Source: Caulobacter sp. S45
Lineage (GTDB): Bacteria; Pseudomonadota; Alphaproteobacteria; Caulobacterales; Caulobacteraceae
Assembly: GCF_903642205.1 (NCBI RefSeq)
Contig: NZ_CAHJWH010000015.1
Location: 1-34,339, forward strand
Direction of reading: 5' to 3'
DNA: 34,339 nucleotides
The stretch's first letter is position 1, and each line of letters begins with the position of its first letter. Shown here piece by piece: positions 7,800 through 15,500 of this stretch. The notes below the pieces were generated by a model. It did no database searches and was not told the DNA's origin. It saw only the letters and a program-made list of their open reading frames with translations. The position numbers and the translations under genes were made by a program.

Positions 7800-8168
7800 A
7801 TGGGAGGCAAGGCGTCGGAGCGGGCCAAGCGGGTGCTGATCGTCGAGGACGAGACGCTGGTGGCCATGCTGCTGGAGGACATGCTGGATGACGCCGGCCA
7901 CACCGTGGCCCACTGCGCCAGCAGCCTGCCTCAGGCCCTGAGCTTCATCGAGGCCGATGCCGACGCCTTCGACTTCGCCATCCTGGATGTCAATCTGGGC
8001 GGCCAGCCGATCTTTCCGGTGGCGGAGGCATTAAGGGCCAGGGGCAAGCCCTTCGCCTTCGCCACCGGCTATGGTCCCGGCGGCCTGCCGGATGTCTGGC
8101 GCGACCGGCCGACCCTATCCAAGCCGTTCGGGGCCTCGGACGTGGCGCGGGTCCTGGACGGCGGCTGA
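7800..8168 (+). CDS. Single-domain response regulator, FAT GUY-like
   Basis: Stand-alone receiver domain of 122 residues with no output domain. The phosphorylation site is Asp63 in ILDVNLGG, the acidic pocket Glu16/Asp17 in IVEDE, the switch Thr89 and the conserved Lys108 in SKPFG. The beta4 segment reads PFAFATGYG (84-92), which resembles the PFxFATGY signature of the alphaproteobacterial FAT GUY receivers that act in general stress phosphorelays, except that Gly replaces the final Tyr. GAGG lies a few bases before the ATG. It is convergent with rpmB across a long inverted repeat. No kinase is adjacent, so its partner is unknown. Confidence 0.88.
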   Translation: MGGKASERAKRVLIVEDETLVAMLLEDMLDDAGHTVAHCASSLPQALSFIEADADAFDFAILDVNLGGQPIFPVAEALRARGKPFAFATGYGPGGLPDVWRDRPTLSKPFGASDVARVLDGG

Positions 8169-8214
8169 GGTGGACGGCGGTAGAAGCTGATCGGTAGCGA
8201 GCGATCTTACCCAC

Positions 8215-8328
8215 CGTCATCCTCGGGTTTGTCCCGAGGATCATGCGTTCCGCTACCGGGCGCTTTCAGCGCCGCAGGCGCTCTGCACCGGGCCGGCCTC
8301 GATCCTCGGGACGAGCCCGAGGATGACG
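8215..8328. repeat. Long inverted repeat between convergent genes
   Basis: Two 28-base arms at 8215-8242 and 8301-8328 are inverted copies with two mismatches, separated by 58 bases. Each arm is itself a partial palindrome built on CCTCGGG and CCCGAGG. The element fills the junction between the receiver gene and rpmB. Elements of this CGTCATCCTCGGG type are common between alphaproteobacterial genes; a bidirectional terminator role is inferred from position. Confidence 0.75.
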
Positions 8329-8354
8329 GACTCGGAGCAGTGAAGCGGCGGGCC

Positions 8355-8660
8355 TCAGGCGGCGGCCTGGTCAGCGGCCGGGCTGGTACGGGCCTTGACC
8401 TGGCGCTTCAGCTTCTGGGCGCGGGGCGACAGGACCTCGTCGCTCGCCTTCAGCAGGTAGATGTCCAGGCCGCCCTTGAAGTCCAGGGTGCGGAGAGCGG
8501 CCTTGGACACCTTCAGCCGGACGCTCTGCTTGAGCGACTCGGAATAAAGCGCGGTGGAGGCCAGCGACGGCAGGAAGCGGCGCTTTGTCTTGATGTTGGA
8601 ATGGCTGACGTTGTGGCCGACCATCGGGCCGACGCCCGTGAGTTCGCAACGGCGCGACAT
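8355..8660 (-). CDS. rpmB: 50S ribosomal protein L28
   Basis: Large-subunit ribosomal protein of 101 residues beginning MSRRCELTGVGPMVGHNVSH, the family N-terminal signature, followed by the basic KTKRRFLPSL stretch. A short Ala-rich C-terminal tail is common in alphaproteobacteria. The open frame extends 44 codons further upstream, but that part is not L28-like and covers the promoter, so the ATG at 8660 is chosen. The gene stands alone, divergent from tRNA-Leu, with its own near-consensus promoter at 8727-8756. Confidence 0.96.
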   Translation of the reverse strand: MSRRCELTGVGPMVGHNVSHSNIKTKRRFLPSLASTALYSESLKQSVRLKVSKAALRTLDFKGGLDIYLLKASDEVLSPRAQKLKRQVKARTSPAADQAAA

Positions 8661-8726
8661 AATCTTGGTCCAAGCTTGGAATAGGTGATCGACGCGGGAA
8701 GAGGCTCCACCGCGCTGGAAGCGGTG

Positions 8727-8756
8727 CGTATAGGCCGGGGGACCCGATCGGGTCAA
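8727..8756 (-). promoter_or_regulatory. Predicted sigma-70 promoter of rpmB
   Basis: On the minus strand TTGACC (8751-8756) and TATACG (8727-8732) are 18 bases apart, about 65 bases before the rpmB start codon. Both hexamers match the housekeeping consensus well for so GC-rich a genome. Confidence 0.55.
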
Positions 8757-8797
8757 GCTCACGCGCCCCGTATTAAGAAGCGAGAGGGACAACGCCG

Positions 8798-8826
8798 TTG
8801 ACCGCCTCCATGCGGCGCCCTACACA
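8798..8826 (+). promoter_or_regulatory. Predicted sigma-70 promoter of tRNA-Leu
   Basis: TTGACC (8798-8803) and TACACA (8821-8826) are separated by exactly 17 bases. Initiation near 8833 would give a leader of about 37 bases before the tRNA. It lies back to back with the rpmB promoter. Confidence 0.6.
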
Positions 8827-8869
8827 GCGCGCCTTCCGACGCCCTGCGGGTCTTGACCCGCAGGAGCCT

Positions 8870-8956
<87 letters not shown>

Positions 8957-9048
8957 GACTGTTCGCCGGCCGGCGGCGACGCGGCCTTGAAGATGGCGTC
9001 TACCGCCTTGGGGGCGCCTCCGGCCGCATTGCGCAGAGCACTTTCCGC

Positions 9049-9663
9049 ATGACCGTCCACCTGCACCGCGGCGACCTGCCCGACGGCTTCGACTTCGGCG
9101 CTGCCGTGGCGGTGGATTCCGAGGCCATGGGCCTGCGGCTGCACCGCGATCCCCTGACGGTGGTCCAACTCTCCGCAGGAGATGGCGACGCTCACGTGAT
9201 CCAGCTGGCGCGCCCCGGCTACGAAGCGCCCAATCTCAAACGCCTGCTGACCGACCCTGCAGTGCTGAAGATCTTCCACTTCGGGCGTTTCGACATCGCC
9301 ATGCTCGAGGTCTACCTGGGCGTGCGCACAGGACCGGTCTACTGCACTAAGATCGCCTCCAAGCTGGCGCGGACCTATACGGACCGGCACGGGTTGAAAG
9401 ACGTAACCAAGGAACTCCTCAGCGTGGACATGTCCAAGGCGCAGCAGAGCTCCGACTGGGGGCAGGACGCGCTCACGCCCGAGCAGCAGGCCTATGCGGC
9501 GTCGGACGTGCTCAACCTGCATCGCCTCAAGGATCGGCTCGACGCCATGCTGGTCCGGGAGGGACGCATGGGGCTGGCCCAGGCCTGCTTCGATTTCCTG
9601 CCCGCCCGCGCGCGCCTCGACGCCGCGGGCTGGGAGGACGTCGATATCTTCGCCCACAGCTGA
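9049..9663 (+). CDS. Short RNase D-type 3'-5' exonuclease
   Basis: DEDDy-family exonuclease of 204 residues, probably acting on tRNA or other structured RNA 3' ends. The four acidic ligands and tyrosine are visible: Asp23 and Glu25 in VDSEAMG, Asp82 in HFGRFDIAML, and Tyr149/Asp153 in YAASDVLNL. It ends after the exonuclease domain, whereas classical RNase D continues into HRDC domains and is nearly twice as long. It lies just after tRNA-Leu and 11 bases before lptC. Caulobacterales commonly carry this short form at this position. The ribosome binding site is weak. Confidence 0.88.
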   Translation: MTVHLHRGDLPDGFDFGAAVAVDSEAMGLRLHRDPLTVVQLSAGDGDAHVIQLARPGYEAPNLKRLLTDPAVLKIFHFGRFDIAMLEVYLGVRTGPVYCTKIASKLARTYTDRHGLKDVTKELLSVDMSKAQQSSDWGQDALTPEQQAYAASDVLNLHRLKDRLDAMLVREGRMGLAQACFDFLPARARLDAAGWEDVDIFAHS

Positions 9664-9674
9664 TCGGCCGGACG

Positions 9675-10481
9675 ATGGCCTTGGACATGGGCTACAGCGA
9701 GGATGGATTTCCGCCGCCAGGGGCCAGCCCTGACCTGGCGCGCCGCGCTGCGGCGCTGGAACGCTGGCGCAGGCGCTCGCGCCAGGTGCAATTCTTCCGC
9801 AAGGCCCTCCCGGCGGCGATTGCAGCCATCATGCTGCTGGGGTTGGGCTGGGTGGGGGTGCGGGCGCTGCTGTCCGCCCTCGCCCGGGCGGACAAGGAGC
9901 TCGGCTCCATCCACCTGATCAATCCCGCCTTCTACGGCCGGAACGAGAAAGGCGAGCTCTACATCATGTCGGCCAGCGAAGCGGTGCGCGATGCGGGCGA
10001 CCCGGACCGGATCACCCTGGTCAACCCGGACCTGCTGCAGTACCCGGCCGGAGCGCCGGCTCCCATGACCACCAAGGCCCTGCACGGTGTCTATCACGAG
10101 GCGCACAAGCTCTTGGACCTGATCGGGAACGTGGTCGCCACCGACGGGCGGGGCTACACCTTCGAGAGCCAGGTGGCGCACGTGGACATGCGCCGCAACA
10201 GTGCGTTGGGGAACGCCCACGTCCACAGCTACGGCCCCTCGGGGTTCATTTTGGCCGACGCCTATCAGGTGTATGACAAGGGCCAACACGCCATCTTCAC
10301 AGGCCACGTGCACACCCACCTGACCAACAAGCCCGATGTCAGGGGACCGGTCCAGCCCGCCGCCAGGCCGGTGCTGCCGGCCGGCGCGATACCTGTGCCC
10401 TACCAGATCTTCGGCCACGGGGCGGCGACCGGCGCCGCGCCCACCCTGCGCCCCGCCATCTCAGAAAGACCAAGGCCATGA
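9675..10481 (+). CDS. lptC: LPS export ABC transporter periplasmic protein LptC
   Basis: Bitopic inner-membrane protein that takes LPS from LptB2FG and hands it to LptA. The 268-residue product has a basic cytoplasmic N-terminus (about 1-43), one membrane helix (about 45-68, LPAAIAAIMLLGLGWVGVRA) and a periplasmic LptC domain with YTFESQVAHVDMRRNSALGN. The C-terminus runs on with about 40 Pro/Ala-rich residues beyond the conserved fold. Its TGA overlaps the lptA ATG in an ATGA arrangement, so the two are translationally coupled. Identity rests on the domain and on the lptC-lptA-lptB order. Confidence 0.9.
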   Translation: MALDMGYSEDGFPPPGASPDLARRAAALERWRRRSRQVQFFRKALPAAIAAIMLLGLGWVGVRALLSALARADKELGSIHLINPAFYGRNEKGELYIMSASEAVRDAGDPDRITLVNPDLLQYPAGAPAPMTTKALHGVYHEAHKLLDLIGNVVATDGRGYTFESQVAHVDMRRNSALGNAHVHSYGPSGFILADAYQVYDKGQHAIFTGHVHTHLTNKPDVRGPVQPAARPVLPAGAIPVPYQIFGHGAATGAAPTLRPAISERPRP

Positions 10482-11173
10482 GACGCCTTTCCGCCCTTGG
10501 GCCTGTGGCTGCCTTGGGCCTGAGCTCGGCGCTGCTCCTCGCCGGCTCCGCCGCTGCCCTTCCGCCTGAGCCCGCCTCCGCGCCGAAGGGCTCTCACGTA
10601 GCTGCAGCGCCTCCGCCCTCGGCGCCTCAGTCGAGCGGCGCGCCGGGCTTGACGCCGGACGGGAAGTCCAGCGAGCCGATCGACATTACCTCGGAAGGCG
10701 TGGAGATGATCCAGCCTCAGCACCTCACCATCTTCCGGGGAAACGTCGAGGCCACCCAGGACCAGACCCGCGTCCGTACGCCGGAAATGAGGGTCTATAG
10801 CAAGCCCAAGCCAGCAGGGGCGCCCGGTCAGCCGGCGGCTACAACGACCCCATTCGGAGCGGACCAGAGCGGAGGGGTGGACCGAATCGAGGCGACGGGA
10901 CCATTCTACTATATCACGCCGACAGAGAACGCCCGCAGCGACTACATGGTCTATGAGTCGGGACCGAACACCATCACCCTGACCGGCCACGTCGTGCTTG
11001 CGCAGGGCAAGAGCGTCGGCAAGGGCGACAAGCTCATCATCTACAGGGCGACCGGCCAGAACCAGCTGATCTCCAATTCGCCCCAGACGGCGGGTGGCCG
11101 GGTGCGGGTGATCCTGTATCCTCAGCAGCAGGCGGCTGCGACGCCTGCGCCTGCCAAGCCGCCCGCGCGCTGA
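10478..11173 (+). CDS. lptA: LPS transport periplasmic protein LptA
   Basis: Periplasmic bridge protein carrying LPS across the periplasm. The 231-residue product has a signal peptide (hydrophobic about 8-27), an Ala/Pro-rich linker to about residue 65, then the OstA-type beta-jellyroll with DITSEGVEMIQPQHLTIFRG and the later TITLTGHVVLAQGKSVGKGD. An insertion rich in Pro, Ala and Gly near 108-130 is unlike the enterobacterial form, and the C-terminus is Ala/Pro-rich. It overlaps lptC by four bases and lptB by one (TGATG), so the three proteins are made from one coupled message. Confidence 0.93.
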   Translation: MRRLSALGPVAALGLSSALLLAGSAAALPPEPASAPKGSHVAAAPPPSAPQSSGAPGLTPDGKSSEPIDITSEGVEMIQPQHLTIFRGNVEATQDQTRVRTPEMRVYSKPKPAGAPGQPAATTTPFGADQSGGVDRIEATGPFYYITPTENARSDYMVYESGPNTITLTGHVVLAQGKSVGKGDKLIIYRATGQNQLISNSPQTAGGRVRVILYPQQQAAATPAPAKPPAR

Positions 11174-11937
11174 TGGCCACTGTCCTGCACAGCCTTGCTG
11201 CAGCCGAGGCCGTCAACCGCGAAGGGCTGTTCGTCGACCGCATCGGCAAGTCCTTCCGCGGCCGCGCCGTGGTGAAGAGCGTCAGCCTGCGCCTCGGCCG
11301 GGGCGAGGTGGCGGGCCTGCTCGGGCCGAACGGCGCGGGCAAAACCACCTGCTTCTACATGATCACCGGGCTGGTGGCCGCCGACTACGGCGCGATCTAT
11401 CTGGACGGCGAGGACATCACCGGCCAGCCCATGTACCAGCGCGCGCGCCTGGGCGTCGGCTACCTGCCCCAGGAGACCTCGATCTTCCGCGGCATGACGG
11501 TGGAGCAGAACATCGCCGCCGTCGTGGAGATGCGCGAGCCTGACGACCGCAAGGCCAGCGAAACCACCCAGCGTCTGCTCGAGGAGCTGCGCATCTCCCA
11601 CCTGCGCAACTCGCCGGCGGTGTCGCTGTCGGGCGGCGAGCGGCGTCGCTGCGAGATCGCCCGGGCGCTGGCCAGCGAGCCCGCCTTCATGCTGCTGGAC
11701 GAGCCCTTCGCCGGCATCGACCCCCTGGCCATCACCGACATCCGCGAGGTGGTGACCTATCTGAAGACGCAGGGGATCGGGGTGCTGATCACCGACCACA
11801 ACGTGCGCGAGACGCTCGGCATCATCGACCGGGCGTCCATCATGCACGACGGCGAGGTGCTGTTCGAAGGCAGGCCGGACGAGATCCTTGCCAATCCGGA
11901 AGTGAGGCGCGTCTATCTCGGCGACCGGTTCGACTAG
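11173..11937 (+). CDS. lptB: LPS export ABC transporter ATP-binding protein LptB
   Basis: ATPase that drives LPS extraction with LptF/LptG, which are not in this window. The 254-residue protein has Walker A GPNGAGKTT (51-59), the Q loop after YLPQETSIFRGMT, the signature LSGGE from residue 152, Walker B ending in Asp176-Glu177 of LLDEPFAGIDP, and the switch His in ITDHNVRETL. About 15 extra N-terminal residues precede the usual start. Its ATG overlaps the lptA stop. In many proteobacteria rpoN follows lptB; here a hairpin and an acyltransferase gene follow. Confidence 0.96.
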   Translation: MATVLHSLAAAEAVNREGLFVDRIGKSFRGRAVVKSVSLRLGRGEVAGLLGPNGAGKTTCFYMITGLVAADYGAIYLDGEDITGQPMYQRARLGVGYLPQETSIFRGMTVEQNIAAVVEMREPDDRKASETTQRLLEELRISHLRNSPAVSLSGGERRRCEIARALASEPAFMLLDEPFAGIDPLAITDIREVVTYLKTQGIGVLITDHNVRETLGIIDRASIMHDGEVLFEGRPDEILANPEVRRVYLGDRFD

Positions 11938-11940
11938 GTC

Positions 11941-11965
11941 TTCGCTCTCCTCCTGAGAGAGCGAA
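11941..11965 (+). terminator. Hairpin just after lptB
   Basis: TTCGCTCTC (11941-11949) and GAGAGCGAA (11957-11965) form a nine-pair stem with a seven-base loop, four bases after the lptB stop. No T run follows, so it may be a weak terminator or a 3' stabiliser of the lpt message. Confidence 0.5.
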
Positions 11966-12039
11966 CGCGCATCCAGCGAAACCCCGGCGTAACCCTCACT
12001 GGCCTACAACACGTGCGCGTCTCAGTCGGAAGGCCCTGC

Positions 12040-13140
12040 ATGGATATCGAGGTGGTGAGGCCCGACCGCCTGCAGCCGTCCGACGCCGCGCGGTGGGCCG
12101 GGCTCCGCCGTGAGGCCGGCCTGACCAGCCCCTTCTTCTCACCCGACTGGGTGCGCGCCTGCGCCGGGGCTGACGGCCCCGATCGGCGGCGCGCGCGCAT
12201 CGCCATCCTGCGCGACGGCGGCCGCCCGGTCGGCTTCCTGCCCGCGCGGGTGTCCCGCTTCGCCGCCCAGCCCGTCGGCGCGCCCATGTGCGACTACCAG
12301 GGCGTGGCCCTGGAGGCCGGCTACAGCTTCCGGCCTCGCGTCCTGGTCAAGGCGCTGGGCGTCCACCGCCTGGACTTCGACACCCAGATCGCCAGCCAGG
12401 CGGAGATGGCGCCCTACATGCGCGGGCGCACGGTCAGCCATCTGGCCTGCCTGCGCGAGGGCTTCGACGCCTATGCCGCCCATCGCAAGGCCGCCGGCAG
12501 CGACATCCTGCAGGACTGCGCCAAGAAGCGCCGCAAGATCGGCCGGGAATTGGGCGAGGTGCGTTTCACCGCCGGCTCCACCATCCAAGCCGACTTCGAC
12601 ACTATGCTGACCTGGAAGCGCGCCCGCTACGTTGAGACCCGCCAGACCGACATCTTCGACGCCGGCTGGCCGCTGCGCCTGATCCAGAACCTGTTCGAAA
12701 GCCCCGTGGGCGAGATCAGCGGCAAGCTGTTCACGCTCCACGCCGGCGAGCGGTTGCTCGCCACCCACTATGCCCTCTGCGATGGCCAGGCCCTGCACGC
12801 CTGGTTCATTTCCCACGACCTGGAGGCGTCCAAATACTCTCCAGGTGTGGTGCTGATAGCCGACATCCTGAAGTGGGCGGCGGCCCAGGGGATGGCCGAA
12901 TTCGACCTGGGCGCCGGGGACTACCGCTTCAAGCAGAGCCTGGCCAGCGTCCAGCGCGAAGTCGCCTACGGCTATGTCGGCCGGTTCTCCCCCTCCACGG
13001 CGGTGCGCGCGGCCGCCTATGGCGTGCGAGGCGCAGCGGAGTCCCTGCCGCTCGGACGCGCCTCAGCCTGGCCTGGCAAGGCCATGCGGCGGGTGGACAT
13101 CTTGCGCGGCCTGCGGGGCGGGTGGTCTTTCGCCCGCTAG
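12040..13140 (+). CDS. FemAB/CelD-like GNAT acyltransferase
   Basis: Cytoplasmic acyltransferase of 366 residues with the double-GNAT layout of the CelD/FemAB-like group. Typical C-terminal segments are AHYALCDGQ-like (here THYALCDGQALHAWFISHD) near 245-265, SPGVVLIADILKWAA, and EFDLGAGDYRFKQSLASVQR near 288-307. Members of this group modify cell-surface polysaccharides; the Caulobacter holdfast protein HfsK is one, so a role in exopolysaccharide or holdfast acylation is plausible but not shown. The ATG at 12040 is chosen because GGAAGG stands six bases before it; an in-frame GTG at 12013 lacks a site. It follows lptB by about 100 bases. Confidence 0.8.
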   Translation: MDIEVVRPDRLQPSDAARWAGLRREAGLTSPFFSPDWVRACAGADGPDRRRARIAILRDGGRPVGFLPARVSRFAAQPVGAPMCDYQGVALEAGYSFRPRVLVKALGVHRLDFDTQIASQAEMAPYMRGRTVSHLACLREGFDAYAAHRKAAGSDILQDCAKKRRKIGRELGEVRFTAGSTIQADFDTMLTWKRARYVETRQTDIFDAGWPLRLIQNLFESPVGEISGKLFTLHAGERLLATHYALCDGQALHAWFISHDLEASKYSPGVVLIADILKWAAAQGMAEFDLGAGDYRFKQSLASVQREVAYGYVGRFSPSTAVRAAAYGVRGAAESLPLGRASAWPGKAMRRVDILRGLRGGWSFAR

Positions 13141-13354
13141 ACCTGCGCCTGGCCCGCCCATCCCGCGCATGCCGGACGCAGATTAAAGGCGCCACGCCGG
13201 CTGTACAGGCTCAAGCTCTCGTTCTGCTGAGTCTTACGATCCGGCTCCCTCATTCGCCAGGATAAGGGGATCAGGTTGTGTTCAGGCCCGTACGGTCGAC
13301 ACGGCGCCGATCCGGCTTCCCCTGTCGCCTGCCAAGCTTTACGGCTCCGCGCCC

Positions 13355-14554
13355 ATGAGCGTCACCCTGGACGATATCCGCGCCGCCGCCGACCGCATCC
13401 GCGGCCAGGTCGAGCGCACGCCCTGCCGCCGGTCCCGCACCCTGTCCCAGATCGTAGGTGCGGAGGTGTGGGTGAAGTTCGAGAACCTGCAGTTCACCGC
13501 CGCCTTCAAGGAGCGCGGCGCCCTGAATAAGCTCCTGCAGCTCACGGACGGCGAAAAGAAGCGCGGCGTCATCGCCGCCTCTGCCGGCAATCACGCCCAG
13601 GGTCTGGCCTATCACGGCCAGCGGCTGGGGGTGCCGGTGACCATCGTCATGCCCCGCCAGACGCCGATCATGAAGGTGGAGCACACCCGCGGCTTCGGCG
13701 CCGAGGTGATCCTGCAGGGCGAGACCTATGACGACGCGGGCCTCTATGCGCGCCAGATCTGCGACCAGCGCGACCTGGTGTTCGTCCACGCCTTCAACGA
13801 TCTGGACGTGATCGCCGGCCAGGGCACCGTGGCGCTGGAGATGCTGGAGGACGCGCCCGATCTGGAGGTGCTGCCCATCCCCATAGGCGGCGGCGGCCTG
13901 ATCTCGGGCATGGCCACCGCGGCCAGAGCGATCCGCCCGGGCATCCGGATCGTGGGGCTGGAGGCGGCCATGTACCCCTCCTTCACCGCGCGCATGAGCG
14001 GCGCGCGCCCTAACATCGGCGGCCAGACCATAGCCGAGGGGATCGCCGTCAAGACGGTAGGGGAGCTGACCTTCGCCATCGCCGAGCCGCTGATCGACGA
14101 GGTGCTCCTGCTGGAGGAGGGCGACCTGGAGCGCGCCGTCGCCCTCTATGTCAATGTGGAGAAGACGGTGGCGGAGGGCGCGGGCGCCGCCTCGCTGGCG
14201 GCGCTGCTGGCCTATCCGGAGAAGTTCAAGGGCGAAAAGGTCGGCTTGGTCCTCTGCGGCGGCAACATCGACACGCGCCTGCTGGCCTCGGTGCTGACAC
14301 GCGAGCTGATCCGCAAGCGGCGCATGACGCGCTTCCGGATCGTCGGCGACGACCGGCCGGGGCTGCTGGCCACCGTCTCGGCGGTGATCGGCGGGGCGGG
14401 CGGCAACATCATCGAGGTGGCGCACAACCGCCTCTCCCTGGACGTCCCGGCTAAGGGCGCGGAGTTCGACATCATGGTGGAGACCCGCGACAGCCGCCAC
14501 ACCGACGAGATCACCGAGGCCTTGCGCGAGCATGGGTATCCTCCGCGGGGGTAG
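13355..14554 (+). CDS. ilvA: Threonine ammonia-lyase with C-terminal ACT domain
   Basis: PLP enzyme that deaminates threonine to 2-oxobutyrate, the first step toward isoleucine. At 399 residues it has the shorter architecture: catalytic domain plus one ACT domain. The PLP Lys is Lys52 in FTAAFKERGAL, followed by ASAGNHAQG, the phosphate-binding GGGGLISGMA and LCGGNID. Residues about 325-399, from TRFRIVGDDRPGLLATVSAV, form the ACT domain expected to bind an allosteric amino acid. Short ACT forms are also annotated tdcB-like, so biosynthetic versus catabolic use is open. No Shine-Dalgarno is visible before the ATG, and I found no leader peptide or attenuator in the 214 bases upstream. Confidence 0.9.
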   Translation: MSVTLDDIRAAADRIRGQVERTPCRRSRTLSQIVGAEVWVKFENLQFTAAFKERGALNKLLQLTDGEKKRGVIAASAGNHAQGLAYHGQRLGVPVTIVMPRQTPIMKVEHTRGFGAEVILQGETYDDAGLYARQICDQRDLVFVHAFNDLDVIAGQGTVALEMLEDAPDLEVLPIPIGGGGLISGMATAARAIRPGIRIVGLEAAMYPSFTARMSGARPNIGGQTIAEGIAVKTVGELTFAIAEPLIDEVLLLEEGDLERAVALYVNVEKTVAEGAGAASLAALLAYPEKFKGEKVGLVLCGGNIDTRLLASVLTRELIRKRRMTRFRIVGDDRPGLLATVSAVIGGAGGNIIEVAHNRLSLDVPAKGAEFDIMVETRDSRHTDEITEALREHGYPPRG

Positions 14555-14566
14555 CGACTCCCCTTT

Positions 14567-14770
14567 CCTTCTGGTCGAGGGGTCGCATGTGGAGTCTGAA
14601 GTGCTCGCTGCCCCTCGAATGGGGAGGGGCAGGGGTGGGGTGGTCACGTCAAGGCTGCGGAAGGCGTCACCCGAGCCCTTCCGCACGCGTCCTGAAGTCG
14701 CCCCCATCCCCAACCCTTCCCCCATCAAGGGGGAAGGGAGCCCGATGCGAAGCGCGCTCCCCTTCTAGGA
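14567..14770. repeat. Mosaic of GC-rich intergenic palindromes
   Basis: The 285-base gap between ilvA and the FKBP gene holds no gene. It contains a chain of C-run and G-run segments able to pair with one another: CCCCTCGAATGGGGAGG near 14.61 kb, AGGGGTGGGG facing CCCCCATCCCC, and CTTCCCCC facing GGGGGAAGGG near 14.72 kb. It resembles the shorter repeats near 0.57, 21.6, 28.27 and 32.26 kb and looks like several units in tandem. Confidence 0.55.
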
Positions 14771-14839
14771 AGGGAAAAACCGGATGAACCCTCGTGCGGA
14801 CGACGCATTGTCAGCCCGTCCACCGCCGAGTCCTAAACC

Positions 14840-15391
14840 ATGCCCACCCGCCGCCGCGCCTTCGTCACCGTCCTAATAGCTTCCAGCGCGCTGCTCGCTG
14901 CGTGCGGTCACCACCAGCAGAGCGCTTCCCAGGACGAGCAGAAGTTTCTGGACCAGAACAGGAAGCAGAAGGGCGTCTCCGTCCTCGGCGACGGTCTGCA
15001 GTACAAAGTGGTGGCCTCCGGTCCAGCGGACGGCCCGCACCCGGCCAAGGGCGATGAGGTGAAGGTCGACTACACCGGCAGCCTGCTGTCGGGCAGCGTG
15101 TTCGACTCCACCAGCGCCACCGGCCAGCCTGCGGTGCTGGAACTCGGCCACCTGATCCCCGCCTGGCAGGAGGTGCTGCCCCGCATGCGCCCGGGCGACG
15201 ACTGGCTGATCTACACGCCTCCGAGCCTGGGCTACGGCGCTGCCGGCCATCCGCCGGTGATCCCGCCCAACAGCGTGCTGGTTTTCGACATCAAGCTGCT
15301 CGGCGTGCTGAAGTCCGGCGAGAACTCCGGCGTGAAGTTCGCCGGGACCCAGCAGCCGGAAGGGCCCTCGCTCCAGACCAACGCCCAGTAG
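14840..15391 (+). CDS. FKBP-type peptidyl-prolyl isomerase lipoprotein
   Basis: Periplasmic prolyl isomerase of 183 residues tethered by lipid. The N-terminus is a lipoprotein signal with lipobox LAAC and the modified Cys at 22. The FKBP domain spans about 50-155, with DEVKVDYTGSLLSGSVFDST, the central ELGHLIPAWQEVLPRMRPGD and the closing YGAAGHPPVIPPNSVLVFDI, all standard. A short Gln/Pro-rich tail follows. It probably assists folding of outer-membrane or periplasmic proteins. It sits alone between repeat DNA and the ahcY control region. Confidence 0.9.
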   Translation: MPTRRRAFVTVLIASSALLAACGHHQQSASQDEQKFLDQNRKQKGVSVLGDGLQYKVVASGPADGPHPAKGDEVKVDYTGSLLSGSVFDSTSATGQPAVLELGHLIPAWQEVLPRMRPGDDWLIYTPPSLGYGAAGHPPVIPPNSVLVFDIKLLGVLKSGENSGVKFAGTQQPEGPSLQTNAQ

Positions 15392-15415
15392 CTCCCGGCT
15401 CCAGCACGGAGGGCG

Positions 15416-15439
15416 GCATATAAGGACATCCTTATATGC
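15416..15439. promoter_or_regulatory. Perfect palindromic operator upstream of ahcY
   Basis: GCATATAAGGA and TCCTTATATGC are perfect inverted 11-base arms around a central CA. The site is strikingly AT-rich for this genome. It lies four bases upstream of the -35 hexamer, centred about 50 bases before the predicted ahcY start of transcription. ArsR-type SahR regulators are known to control ahcY and methionine-cycle genes in proteobacteria, and the placement fits such an operator; the regulator itself is inference. Confidence 0.65.
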
Positions 15440-15442
15440 GGG

Positions 15443-15471
15443 TTGCCGGTTGGGCGCTCCGCCGATATAGA
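15443..15471 (+). promoter_or_regulatory. Predicted ahcY promoter
   Basis: TTGCCG (15443-15448) and TATAGA (15466-15471) are 17 bases apart, about 30 bases before the ahcY ATG. The palindromic operator lies immediately upstream. Confidence 0.55.
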
Positions 15472-15500
15472 CGCGGCCGACATCCTCTTCGGAGCCGACC

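Noticed and set aside
8661-8792. N-terminal extension of rpmB
   Set aside because: The extra 44 codons are not L28-like and cover the predicted rpmB promoter.
13141-13354. Search for a leader peptide, attenuator or riboswitch before ilvA
   Set aside because: No short ORF rich in branched amino acids, no paired terminator/antiterminator stems and no known riboswitch core were visible.
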